Below are positions 9,671 through 18,409 of a stretch of 64,000 nt of DNA, piece by piece (position 1 is the stretch's first letter; every line of letters starts with the position of its first letter). The translations under genes and the position numbers were made by a program. The DNA comes from DASUAS01 sp963809795. GTDB lineage: Bacteria; Actinomycetota; Acidimicrobiia; IMCC26256; DASPTH01. The notes beneath the pieces were generated by a model. That model saw only the letters and a program-made list of their open reading frames with translations, ran no database searches and was not told the origin of the DNA. The DNA lies in contig CAWELN010000011.1 of NCBI GenBank assembly GCA_963809795.1, forward strand, positions 1 through 64,000, written 5' to 3'.

Positions 9671-10422
9671 TTCACGCTCCGGCCGCGCACGGCCGTGACC
9701 GCCGCCACCGCGTCGAGGATCACGTTCGTCACGGCTTCCGGTTGCGAGATCATGATCACGTGCGACCCGTCGAGCTCCGTGATCTTGGCGCCCGCGCGTT
9801 GCGCCATCGAACGGGTGACGTCGGCTCCCGCGGCCCGGTCCGCGGTGGCGACGACAGCCCAGGACGGAAGGTGCTTCCAGGCCGGCGGCCCGTTCGGCTC
9901 GGAGAACCCCAACTCGGCCACGGGCCGCTGCGTGGCGGCGATCAGCGCGGCCTGCTCGTCGGAGAGATCGCCCGCAAACGCATCGCGGGCCTTCGCCGGG
10001 TCGATGGAGAACTCCGTCGCGGAACCGCCGCTCGCGGTCGGGTACGTCCGAGGCACGAGCGCGGGGTTCAGGACGCTGTCCTTCGAGCCTGCCTCGACAA
10101 CGCCAAGGGTCTCACCTTCCTCGGGGGCGAAGGCCGCCACGTAGACGAGGCCGACGACGTTCTTCGCGTTCGTGGCGGCGTTCGTGATCACCGCGCCGCC
10201 ATACGAGTGGCCGACAGCGAGCACAGGGCCTTCGATCTGTGCGAAGACCGCGGCGGTGTAGGCGGTGTCAGCGGTGATTCCACGGAGCGGGTTCGCAGGC
10301 GCGGTGACGGGCACGCCTTTGCTCTGCAACCGCGTGATGACGCCGTTCCAGCTCGACGCGTCGGCGAACGCGCCGTGGACCAGCACGACGGTCGCGGTAT
10401 CGGGGTGTGTTGCCTCGGCCAT
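9604..10422 (-). CDS. Alpha/beta hydrolase (AB hydrolase 6 type)
   Basis: 272 residues with a strong AAAGGAG ribosome site 6-7 bases before ATG 10422. Features are HGAFADASSW, GHSYGGAV (Ser nucleophile elbow), LVYVAAFAPEEGE and, near the C-terminus, an Asp and His in ELDGSHVIMISQPE. This group often annotates as a secreted or cytosolic esterase of unknown substrate. The natural family end is around VILDAVAAVTA; the extra Arg/Ser-rich tail, which overlaps the next gene, may come from a lost stop. The upstream gene on this strand (epoxide hydrolase) ends 17 bases away, so the three hydrolases form one unit. Confidence 0.85.
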   Translation of the reverse strand: MAEATHPDTATVVLVHGAFADASSWNGVITRLQSKGVPVTAPANPLRGITADTAYTAAVFAQIEGPVLAVGHSYGGAVITNAATNAKNVVGLVYVAAFAPEEGETLGVVEAGSKDSVLNPALVPRTYPTASGGSATEFSIDPAKARDAFAGDLSDEQAALIAATQRPVAELGFSEPNGPPAWKHLPSWAVVATADRAAGADVTRSMAQRAGAKITELDGSHVIMISQPEAVTNVILDAVAAVTAVRGRSVKCPSRPIRRSCSARSARSMPAP

Positions 10423-10439
10423 GAGAGCTCCTTTGTCTT

Positions 10440-11387
10440 TCAGGCGAAGAAGTCGATGAGCAGCTGGTTGACGCGTTCTGCCTGATCGTGATGGACCCAA
10501 TGCGACGCGTCGAGGCGTTCGACGCGGTCGAGCTCAGGCACGTCCTTGCGGTCCGGCTCGGCGAGTTCGGAGCCGAGGTAGGAGTCGTTCTCACCCCAGA
10601 TGACCAGCGTCGGCGCCGAAATTGGTCGCAGCTTCGCGACGGCTTCCTTCTGGGACTGCCGCACCGAGGCGCGGTAGTAGTTGATCATCCCAGCAGCAGC
10701 CCCTGGTTGCGACCACGCCTCGACGTAGCGTTCGAGCTCCTGCGGCGTGTAGGGCGGACTCGCGTCGTGCAGAAAGTGTCGGAGGAAGTGCCAGTCTCTG
10801 GCCGGCACCACGTCCTCGGGCAATCCCGGCGTCGCAAAGAAGAAGAAGTACCACGACTTCCGGAGCTGCTCCGGGTGGTGCAGTCCCTCCGAGAGCCGCC
10901 GCGGATGGGCCGCGTTGAGGATCGCGAGTCGGTCGACGACCTCCGGATGATTCATCGCAGTGGTCCACGCGATGGATCCGCCCCAGTCGTGACCCACCAG
11001 ATGCGCGGACTCGGCACCAAGCTCTCCGATGAGACCGCGAATGTCGGCGGCGAGCAGATCGACGCCGTAAGCCTCGAATCCCTCGGGCTTCGATGACAGG
11101 TTGTACCCACGTGTGTCGGGGGCGACCACCCGAAAGCCCGCCGCCGCGAGGGGCTGGATCTGTAGCCGCCAACCGAACCAGAACTCCGGGAAGCCGTGCA
11201 GCAGGACGAGCAGCGGCCCATCGCCGGCCTCGACGTAGTGGAAGCGCTGATCGCCCACATCGGCGTAGCCCTCGCGAACCTCGATCGGGCCGTCCGGCAT
11301 CAGGCTGCTGAACGTGTCAGCGAGCCGGGTCGGCGCCACCGAGACCGAGTTGGCTCCCGACGTGTCGTTTCCTGACTGCGAGCTCAT
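10440..11387 (-). CDS. Epoxide hydrolase family alpha/beta hydrolase
   Basis: 315 residues from ATG 11387, preceded by AAAGGGG. Motifs fit soluble epoxide hydrolases: LLHGFPEFWFGWR (oxyanion hole), DTRGYNLSSKP, VGHDWGGSIAW with the nucleophilic Asp, and SHWVHHDQ with the catalytic His. The cap domain contains Tyr residues (WYFFFFATPGLPED and YTPQELERY) in the place where ring-opening Tyr residues normally sit. It would add water to an epoxide. It is first of three co-directional hydrolase genes; a detoxification or catabolic role is likely. Confidence 0.87.
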   Translation of the reverse strand: MSSQSGNDTSGANSVSVAPTRLADTFSSLMPDGPIEVREGYADVGDQRFHYVEAGDGPLLVLLHGFPEFWFGWRLQIQPLAAAGFRVVAPDTRGYNLSSKPEGFEAYGVDLLAADIRGLIGELGAESAHLVGHDWGGSIAWTTAMNHPEVVDRLAILNAAHPRRLSEGLHHPEQLRKSWYFFFFATPGLPEDVVPARDWHFLRHFLHDASPPYTPQELERYVEAWSQPGAAAGMINYYRASVRQSQKEAVAKLRPISAPTLVIWGENDSYLGSELAEPDRKDVPELDRVERLDASHWVHHDQAERVNQLLIDFFA

Positions 11388-12311
11388 GAGTTCCCCTTTC
11401 TGAAGACAACGCAGTGCAACCGCTCCCAGACGCGCCCCGGAGGCTTCCGTGACGTCCGCCTCGGTCTGGCGCTCGCTTGGTGTGCCTCGATGGTCGCACT
11501 CCCCGCTTGCGGTCGCACCCGTGGTGACCACTGGTCTGGCACCAGTCACGGGCAACGACCTCGGAGGAGCCGCACTCTGGCCTCGAGCGGGGAGCCTCAG
11601 ATCCGAAGCGACGCCCGCGACGCAGGTGTGTGCGGGCCTGGTCGCTGTGGCTGTGACCCACTCCGGCACTGAGCGCGGTGCGATCGCGGCGGGAGGGGGC
11701 ACCGATGCGTCTCGAATGTACGCCAACTTCGCCGAATGGTGCTCGGGGAGATATGCGTCTTCGCCGGCCCATGACATGGGCCCGATGTGGAGGTACTTGC
11801 GTCGGTCTTGATCGGTGTGTTCACCCAAGGTGTGCCAGGTTCCTGCACTCGTTCGAAGAGCGAGGCGCCGGTGGAGTAGAAGGCACGCTCGTGAACGACG
11901 CCAAGTATTCGTAACTGATGTTCGAACCCCGCGCCCCGGATGTCCGCCAGCGAAGCGCCTCCTCCGGTCGTGAAAGCGGACATACGACCGGAACGAAGAT
12001 CGCAACGCGCGAATTCGTTCGGGCTCGAACAGGCACAGGCAGGCGAGCGGCGAGGTCGGGACCCACCGACACCCGCTTCGAATTTGCCGATCGCTGCCGC
12101 CCCGGACCGGTCCGCTGAACACGGGTCCCGCTGGCTCGGCCCGAGCGTCGCGAGCCGCGCCGAGCCTCGTGCCAGGACTGCGGCTCGTCGCCGCCGCACC
12201 GCACGAAATCCTGGAGGCGTGCCTCGGATCGCCAGACGAGGGTGGGACCTGGTGCTTCGGCATGGCTACCTCTCGTGAACGCGGACGCTCGATGAGGGCA
12301 ACCCAATTCGT
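11388..12311. other. Intergenic region with possible decayed coding sequence
   Basis: About 920 bases between the hydrolase group and the iron transporter. No complete gene is convincing. On the minus strand near 11700-11830 there is a short protein-like stretch (KYLHIGPMSWAGEDAYLPE) without credible start or stop, which may be a relic. The promoter of the hydrolase unit should lie at the left end and that of the iron transporter at the right end. Confidence 0.4.
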
Positions 12312-12330
12312 TAAGGTTAGGCTCGCCTGA
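12312..12330 (+). promoter_or_regulatory. DtxR/IdeR-type iron box upstream of fbpABC
   Basis: The 19 bases taaggttaggctcgcctga match the actinobacterial IdeR/DtxR consensus TTAGGTTAGGCTAACCTAA at 15 of 19 positions, with the left half almost perfect. It ends 37 bases before the GTG of the iron-binding protein gene, where a repressor would cover the promoter. It implies repression of the transporter when iron is sufficient (knowledge of the DtxR family; match seen directly). Confidence 0.72.
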
Positions 12331-12367
12331 GTAACCGGTCCGGACGCTGCGGGGTTGGGAGAGGAAC

Positions 12368-13405
12368 GTGCGAAGTCGTCGTTGGGTACTGGCGGTGCTG
12401 GCGGGAGCGCTGCTGGCCTCGGTGTCGGTGGTCGGCGTGGGGTCGCGCCGGGCAGCGCAAGCGTCCTCTCCGCAGTTGACCTTGTACAACGCGCAGCACG
12501 AAGAGACGACGGATGCGTTGGTGAAGGCGTTCGAGAAGCAGACCGGGATCACGGTCAAGACTCGGAACGGCGACGAGGGCGAGTTCGAGGCGCAGATCGA
12601 GCAGGAGGGGAGTGCTTCGCCGGCCGATGTGTTCTACACCGAGAACTCGCCGCCGCTGATGGCGCTCCAGGAGAAGGGCGAACTTGCGAAGGTCTCCCCG
12701 GCGACCCTCGCCGCCGTGCCGACCCAATACTCCTCTCCGCAGGGCGATTGGGTGGGTGTTTCAGCGCGGGTGAGTGCACTGGTCTACAACACGGATGATC
12801 TGAAGGCCGCGGACGTGCCGACCTCGGTGATGGACCTGGCGGACAAGAAGTGGAAAGGGAAGCTGGCGTTGGCGCCGACCGAAACCGACTTCGCCCCGAT
12901 CGTCACGTCGATCGAGTTGACGAAAGGCAAGGCGGCGGCGGTCGCGTGGCTACGGGCGGTCAAGGCGAACGCGTCGGGTCACATCTATCCCGACAACGAG
13001 ACGCTCGTCACCGATGTGAACCGCGGTCAAGCGGAGATCGGCGTGATCAATCACTACTACTGGTATCGGCTGGTCGCTGAGAACGGCAAGACCAGTACGC
13101 ACTCGGCGCTCGCGTACTTCGCGCCCAAGGACGTCGGCTACTTGGTGGACGTCTCCGGTGCTGCGGTGCTGCGATCGAGTTCGCACCGGGCCGAAGCGCA
13201 GAAGTTCCTCGCCTTCCTCGTCAGCCCCGAGGGTCAAGCGGTCTTGGCCAAAGGCGCGAGCTACGAATATCCGATCGGTACGGGGGCGACGGCGAACGCC
13301 GCGCTTCCGCCCTTCAGCCAGGTCGATCCGGCGCCGCTGACCATCGCGCAACTCGGCGACGGCGCCTCCGCGATCAAGCTGTTGCAGCAAGTGCAGCTGC
13401 TCTGA
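12368..13405 (+). CDS. fbpA: Ferric iron ABC transporter, substrate-binding protein
   Basis: 345 residues. An N-terminal signal (Arg-rich start, hydrophobic stretch about residues 8-25, Ala-x-Ala near 30-32) is followed by the periplasmic-binding fold: LTLYNAQHEE, PADVFYTENSPPLM, VYNTDDLKAADVP, and near residues 226-231 a NHYYWYRL segment matching the paired iron-ligand tyrosines of FbpA/FutA proteins. There is no lipobox Cys. It would bind Fe(III) outside the membrane and deliver it to the permease encoded 4 bases downstream. The iron box in front supports this substrate. Confidence 0.88.
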   Translation: MRSRRWVLAVLAGALLASVSVVGVGSRRAAQASSPQLTLYNAQHEETTDALVKAFEKQTGITVKTRNGDEGEFEAQIEQEGSASPADVFYTENSPPLMALQEKGELAKVSPATLAAVPTQYSSPQGDWVGVSARVSALVYNTDDLKAADVPTSVMDLADKKWKGKLALAPTETDFAPIVTSIELTKGKAAAVAWLRAVKANASGHIYPDNETLVTDVNRGQAEIGVINHYYWYRLVAENGKTSTHSALAYFAPKDVGYLVDVSGAAVLRSSSHRAEAQKFLAFLVSPEGQAVLAKGASYEYPIGTGATANAALPPFSQVDPAPLTIAQLGDGASAIKLLQQVQLL

Positions 13406-13409
13406 GGGC

Positions 13410-15005
13410 GTGATGATACGGCGGAAGCACACGCCGCGCGCGCTGGTTGTCGTCGCGGCGTTGACGGCGGCCGTGATCTTGTTGCCGTTGGTGTTCCTCG
13501 TCGTCCAGGCCGCGCACGTCGGGTGGGACGAGCTGCGTCCGGTGCTGTTGCGCCGACTGACGCTCACCCTGCTCTGGAACACCGTGCGTCTCGCGTTCGT
13601 CGTCACGTTGGGGTGCGCGCTGATCGGCACGAGCACCGCGTGGTGTACGGAGCGCACGGCCCTGCCGTTGCGGCGGGTGTGGGCCGTGCTGCTGGTCGTG
13701 CCGCTCGCCATCCCCGACTTCGTCGTCGCCTACGCCTGGTCCTCCGCAGTACCGGGGCTCCATGGCCTGTGGGGTGCCGCGCTCGTCATGACGTTGGCGT
13801 TGTATCCGCTCGTGTATCTCCCGGTCGCGGGCGCCTTACGGCGCGCTGATCCCACCCTCGAAGAGGTGTCGCGCAGCCTGGGCGCGAGGCGGATCTCGAC
13901 GTTCCGTCGGGTGACGCTGCCGCAGGTGCGCGCCGCGCTGCTCGGCGGATGCCTGCTCGTCACGCTGGTGCTGCTCGCCGAGTTCGGTGCCTTCGAGATC
14001 CTGCGCTACCAGACCTTCACGACCACGATCTTCACGGAGTTCACGCTCGGATTCAACACGCCGGCAGCCTGCGCGCTCTCGGGAGTGCTGGTCGCAGTGA
14101 GCCTGTTGGTCCTCGGTGGAGAGGCGCTCGCCGGAGGGGCAGGTCGCTCGACGCGCGCCGGCGCGCCGACGACTCGACCGGTCGAACGGATCCGGCTCGG
14201 ACGTGCGACGCTTCCGACGATCCTCGTGCTGACGATCGTCGTCACCTTGGCCCTCGTCGTGCCCGTGGCGACGATCGTCTACTGGCTGCTCCACGGCAAC
14301 TCCGGCGCCTTCCCCGGGGTGTCGGTGCTCTCGGCGACTTGGCACACCATCGCGTACGCCGCCGCGGCCGCGAGCGTCGCGACGATCCTCGCGGTGCCGA
14401 TGGCCGTGCTGGCGGTCCGCCACCGCGGTCGGACGGTCGGTCTCCTGCAGCGCAGCACGTTCCTGGTTCAGGCAGTGCCGGGACTCGTGATCGGGCTCAG
14501 CCTGGTGTACTTCTCGATCCACTACGCCCAGTCGCTGTACCAGAAGACCTCGCTCCTCGTCCTGGGCTACGCCATCCTGTTCTTCCCGCTCGCGTTGGTC
14601 TGTGTGCGAGCATCGATGGCACAAGCAGACCCCGGTCTCGAAGAGACCGGCCGCTCCCTCGGCCAAGGGCCCTTCACGGTGTTCGGACGCGTCACCCTGC
14701 CGCTCGTCGCGCCGGGCATCGCCGCCGGGTTCTGCCTGGTCTTCCTGTCGGTCGTGACGGAGCTGACCCTGACGCTCGTGCTCGTCCCGACGGGCGTCCA
14801 GACGCTCGCCACCCAGTTCTGGGCGTTCGAGACCAACGCCTCGTACGGCGCGGCCGCACCGTACGCGGCGCTCATCATCGCGATCGCGGTGATCCCCAGC
14901 TACCTCCTCGAACGGTTCTTCGAACGGCGAACCGACAGCGGCGGCAGTCGACTCCGCGGTGACAACGGAGTCGAACTGGCATTGGCTGCCGTCGAGGCAC
15001 CGTGA
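13410..15005 (+). CDS. fbpB: Ferric iron ABC transporter, permease
   Basis: 531 residues with about twelve hydrophobic helices in two repeated halves. Each half has the binding-protein-dependent EAA loop: SRSLGARRISTFRRVTLPQ in the first and GRSLGQGPFTVFGRVTLP in the second. Such fused two-domain permeases are typical for FbpB-type iron importers. Translation may begin at GTG 13410 or the adjoining ATG 13413. The stop overlaps the start of the ATPase gene. Confidence 0.88.
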   Translation: MMIRRKHTPRALVVVAALTAAVILLPLVFLVVQAAHVGWDELRPVLLRRLTLTLLWNTVRLAFVVTLGCALIGTSTAWCTERTALPLRRVWAVLLVVPLAIPDFVVAYAWSSAVPGLHGLWGAALVMTLALYPLVYLPVAGALRRADPTLEEVSRSLGARRISTFRRVTLPQVRAALLGGCLLVTLVLLAEFGAFEILRYQTFTTTIFTEFTLGFNTPAACALSGVLVAVSLLVLGGEALAGGAGRSTRAGAPTTRPVERIRLGRATLPTILVLTIVVTLALVVPVATIVYWLLHGNSGAFPGVSVLSATWHTIAYAAAAASVATILAVPMAVLAVRHRGRTVGLLQRSTFLVQAVPGLVIGLSLVYFSIHYAQSLYQKTSLLVLGYAILFFPLALVCVRASMAQADPGLEETGRSLGQGPFTVFGRVTLPLVAPGIAAGFCLVFLSVVTELTLTLVLVPTGVQTLATQFWAFETNASYGAAAPYAALIIAIAVIPSYLLERFFERRTDSGGSRLRGDNGVELALAAVEAP

Positions 15006-16075
15006 CCGCGCTCGAACTGCGCAACGTCGAGAAGTCCTTTGGCGACCAGCCCGTGCTGTCGGGAGTCGACCTCGAGATCGAGCGCGGATCCTTCAGTGCA
15101 TTGCTCGGTGCGTCCGGGAGCGGCAAGACCACGCTGTTGCGCCTCATCGCCGGCTTCGAACGCCTCGACCGAGGTGAGATCCTCCTCGACGGCGAGGTTG
15201 TCGAGGACACCACGCTGCATCGGGCTCCCGAGCGCCGTCATCTCGGCGTCGTTCCCCAAGACGGCGCCCTGTTCCCCCACCTCACCGTCAGGGCGAACAT
15301 CGAGTTCGGGCTGAGCCGACGACAACGTCGGACCTCGAACGTTCGTGACCTCTTGTTGCTGGTCGGGTTGGACGGGCTCGACCGCCGCTATCCACACGAG
15401 CTCTCCGGCGGCGAACGCCAACGCGCCGCGCTCGCTCGCGCGCTCGCCGTACAGCCACGACTCGTCGTGCTCGACGAGCCCTTCTCGTCGCTCGACGCGG
15501 CGTTGCGCCAGGCGCTCCGGCACGACGTCCGCCAGATCCTCCGGACGGCCGGCGCCACTGCGTTGCTCGTCACCCACGACCAGGATGAAGCGCTCAGCTT
15601 GGCGGACAGCGTCGCGGTGCTCCGCGACGGACACATCGTCCAACATGCCACCCCCACCGAGCTCTACCAGACACCGTGCGACGAGGAACTGGCCGCCTTC
15701 GTCGGAGAAGCGAACATCATCGACGGAACCCGAGACGGCGATCATGCCCGTACCGCACTCGGGATCATCCAACTCCGAACCAGGCACACGGACGCAACCG
15801 CGGACCACCTTCGCGTGTTGCTCCGCCCCGAACAGATCCAGATCTCCGACGACACGACGTCCGGAGTCACCGCCGAAGTCCTCGACACCAGTTACTTCGG
15901 ACACACCTCGATCACGCGACTCCGCCCACTCGACCCATGCGGAATGGACGTCATTGTCGCCCGCGTTGACGGCGGCACGACACCCGTCGCAGGCACCAGG
16001 GTCACGCTCACCGCAACCGGGCCCTCAACGGCATGGCCGAACACCGACCTCACCACGCCGACGCCCAGCGGCTGA
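15002..16075 (+). CDS. fbpC: Ferric iron ABC transporter, ATP-binding protein
   Basis: 357 residues. Walker A GASGSGKTT, Q-loop VVPQDGALFPHL, signature LSGGERQRAALARAL, Walker B LVVLDEPFSSLD and switch His in VTHDQDEAL are all intact. The C-terminal ~110 residues correspond to the TOBE-like regulatory region of this subfamily. GTG start overlaps the permease stop (GTGA). It energises the importer encoded by the two preceding genes. Confidence 0.9.
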   Translation: MTALELRNVEKSFGDQPVLSGVDLEIERGSFSALLGASGSGKTTLLRLIAGFERLDRGEILLDGEVVEDTTLHRAPERRHLGVVPQDGALFPHLTVRANIEFGLSRRQRRTSNVRDLLLLVGLDGLDRRYPHELSGGERQRAALARALAVQPRLVVLDEPFSSLDAALRQALRHDVRQILRTAGATALLVTHDQDEALSLADSVAVLRDGHIVQHATPTELYQTPCDEELAAFVGEANIIDGTRDGDHARTALGIIQLRTRHTDATADHLRVLLRPEQIQISDDTTSGVTAEVLDTSYFGHTSITRLRPLDPCGMDVIVARVDGGTTPVAGTRVTLTATGPSTAWPNTDLTTPTPSG

Positions 16076-16248
16076 ACGGGCATCGCACGCCGATCGAGCT
16101 GCGGCGCGAGTCCATCGACGTGCGTCTCGTGGTACTCGCTCGCGTTGTAAGTGGATTGGCGCGCTAGAACGGTGGCTGCCGGCCGAGGGGAACACGACGT
16201 GTGCATTCAGGCCCCGCGGAGGACGGACGGAGCAACTAGAAGGGGGGT

Positions 16249-17133
16249 ATGCATCTCGATTTTCACCTGTGGCGATTCGACTGGGCCGGCGGTGCCGCCG
16301 GCATCGGCGACGGTGTCACCGACCTCGCTCAGCGGGCCGAAGGGCTTGGCGTGCGCACGCTCTCGGTGATGGACCACTTCTTCCAGATGGAGGCGGTAGC
16401 ACCGGCCGAGGATCCGATGCTCGAGGGCTACACCGCGCTCGGGTTCGTGGCCGGTCGCACCCGCACCTTGCGCTTGCGCACCCTGGTGACCGGGGTGACG
16501 TACCGCCATCCGGGCCTGCTCGCCAAGACCGTGACGACGCTGGACGTCGTCTCGGGCGGGCGAGCCGAGTTGGGCATCGGGGCCGCGTGGTACGAACGAG
16601 AGCACCGGGGTCTCGGAGTGCCGTTCCCGCCTGTCGCCGAACGCTTCGAGCGCCTCGAGGAAGCGATCCAGATCTGTCTCCAGATGTGGAGTGACGACAA
16701 CGGTGCCTATCGCGGGCGCCACTATCAACTGGACGAGACGCTGTGCAGCCCGATGCCGGTGAGCAGCCCTCGGCCCCGGATCATGATCGGAGGTTCCGGC
16801 GAACGCAAGACCCTGCGGATGGTCGCCCAGTACGCGGACGCGTGCAACATCTTCGGCGGTCCGGACGACGTGGCGCCGAAGCTCGATGTCCTGCGCCGTC
16901 ACTGCGACGCGCTCGGTCGTGATCCCAACGAGATCGAGGTGACGGTGGGTTACCGCGACTTCCCGGCGGGCACGACGACGGACGATCTCCTCCGCGGTGC
17001 GGAAGCGTTCGCCAACCTCGGTGTGTCCACACTGGTGACCGGTGCGGTCGGCCCCGATCCCGCAGCCTGGCTCGAATCGACGTTCGGGCCTGCGGTCGAG
17101 CGCCTCCACGCCATCGAACCCGCGCGCCTCTGA
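16249..17133 (+). CDS. LLM-class F420-dependent oxidoreductase
   Basis: 294-residue luciferase-like (beta/alpha)8 protein with a purine-rich ribosome site (agaagggggg) 4 bases before ATG. Family signs are the N-terminal strand LDFHLW, LSVMDHFFQM, a hydride-transfer fold with TGVTYRHPGLLAK, GIGAAWYEREH near residue 105 and PRIMIGGSGERKT near 180. In actinobacteria these enzymes usually use coenzyme F420, though flavin-dependent members exist. It stands alone between the iron transporter and a DUF4230 gene; substrate unknown. Confidence 0.85.
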   Translation: MHLDFHLWRFDWAGGAAGIGDGVTDLAQRAEGLGVRTLSVMDHFFQMEAVAPAEDPMLEGYTALGFVAGRTRTLRLRTLVTGVTYRHPGLLAKTVTTLDVVSGGRAELGIGAAWYEREHRGLGVPFPPVAERFERLEEAIQICLQMWSDDNGAYRGRHYQLDETLCSPMPVSSPRPRIMIGGSGERKTLRMVAQYADACNIFGGPDDVAPKLDVLRRHCDALGRDPNEIEVTVGYRDFPAGTTTDDLLRGAEAFANLGVSTLVTGAVGPDPAAWLESTFGPAVERLHAIEPARL

Positions 17134-17237
17134 CAATTCCGGGGCACGCACGGGGAACCGTGCGGCATCCGGCGTCGTTCTTGTCCCGATCCGCCGATCC
17201 GCGCTCCCGCCGGGTCACCGAGGAGGGACAGGCCGAA

Positions 17238-18020
17238 ATGCCCGTATTACTCGACGACGCGCCGCGCACAGACCACGGCGTGCGTCTCGATGCCGAGCGC
17301 GCCCCGGCACCCGAGGTGACCGTCCGCGTGGTGACGCAGGAGTCGGGCGGGGTCCGTCGTCGGCGACTGCCCCGTCCCGGCAACGTGCTCTCGACGCTGG
17401 TGGCGCTGGCCCTTGCGGTGGCGTTGTTCCTGGTCGTCGGGGTGATGACCGGCATCTTGAGCATCGGGAACCCGTTCGCCACCACCACGATCGACCGTTC
17501 GCCCCCTGCGGTGCTCAAGCAGCTCACGAACCTGTCGACGTACTCGGCCGCGCAGGGTCGGTACCAGCAGACGATCGATGTGGAAGACGACGTCTCGATC
17601 CTTCCCTCCTTCCTCGCCGGTGAGCACACGGTGTTCCTCGCGCAAGGTTCCGTCGATGCGCGGGTCGACTTCTCGGGCTTGGCCACGGATGCCGTGCAGA
17701 TGCAGAGCGACAAGACGGTCAGCGTGAACCTTCCCGAGCCGACCCTCGGCAAGGCCGTGATCGACATGCACGCGAGCCGCGTCGCCAGCCAGGACCGTGG
17801 TCTGTTGAACCGGGTCGGCGCGGTGTTCAGCGACAACCCGAACGGCGAACAGCGCTTCTACGAGCTGGCGCAGAAGAAGCTGGCCGCGGCAGCGAAGCAC
17901 GGCGATCTCGTTCCGCGCGCCGAGGCCAACACCGCGAAGATGCTCCGAGGCCTGCTCGGCAAGGTCGGGTTCACGGAGGTGCAGGTGCACTTCGTGAAGC
18001 CAGCACCCGCGCACTCGTAG
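17238..18020 (+). CDS. DUF4230 membrane-anchored protein
   Basis: 260 residues. I chose ATG 17238 because AGGAGG stands shortly upstream. A basic cytoplasmic stretch (GVRRRRLPRPG) leads into one transmembrane helix (about residues 55-78), then an extracytoplasmic domain with LKQLTNLSTYSAAQGRYQ and EDDVSILPSFLAGE, typical of DUF4230. Function of the family is unknown; a cell-envelope role is likely. The C-terminal part ends with a conserved-looking VGFTEVQVHFV strand. Confidence 0.75.
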   Translation: MPVLLDDAPRTDHGVRLDAERAPAPEVTVRVVTQESGGVRRRRLPRPGNVLSTLVALALAVALFLVVGVMTGILSIGNPFATTTIDRSPPAVLKQLTNLSTYSAAQGRYQQTIDVEDDVSILPSFLAGEHTVFLAQGSVDARVDFSGLATDAVQMQSDKTVSVNLPEPTLGKAVIDMHASRVASQDRGLLNRVGAVFSDNPNGEQRFYELAQKKLAAAAKHGDLVPRAEANTAKMLRGLLGKVGFTEVQVHFVKPAPAHS

Positions 18021-18135
18021 TCGCGCGCGGGCCTGTGTGCGGGTCAGGAGTCGGTTGGCGACCCAGGGGCGGGACCGCCGGGGCAGGAACCGACTCCCGG
18101 CCCGTGCTACACCTGCACCCAAAGAAGGAACCAGA

Positions 18136-18381
18136 GTGGACGCCTGCCCGAACTGCGGCTTTGAACCGATTCCGCCGCCTGAACCGCCGCTTGGCACCTG
18201 GGTGCGCGACCAGCATGGAGGAGTGTCCCAGCGCCGCGTCGATGCCGACGGGAATGACGGGTGGGGGTTGCCGGGCTACCACCCCACTGGAGTCTGGGAG
18301 GAGTACTGGGCGGCGCACGGCCCGTTGATCGAGTGCGGTCCCTGGGGTGCCCCTCTGCGCACGACTGCCTCTCCCACCTGA
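18136..18381 (+). CDS. Small CPxCG zinc-ribbon-like protein
   Basis: 81 residues from GTG 18136 with aaggaa upstream. It opens with a DACPNCGFEPIPPPEPP segment: one CxxC knuckle followed by a Pro-rich linker, then an aromatic, Gly-rich C-terminal region (GLPGYHPTGVWEEYW) and a final Cys. A single knuckle would need dimerisation or the later Cys to bind metal. No family recognised. It converges on the esterase gene. Confidence 0.5.
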   Translation: MDACPNCGFEPIPPPEPPLGTWVRDQHGGVSQRRVDADGNDGWGLPGYHPTGVWEEYWAAHGPLIECGPWGAPLRTTASPT

Positions 18382-18409
18382 TCGATACGCAGAGAGCAGT
18401 CCTCGGTGC

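Noticed and set aside
11449..11811. 120-codon plus-strand frame in the gap before the iron transporter
   Set aside because: No ribosome site and atypical composition. Codon third-position pattern does not match neighbours.
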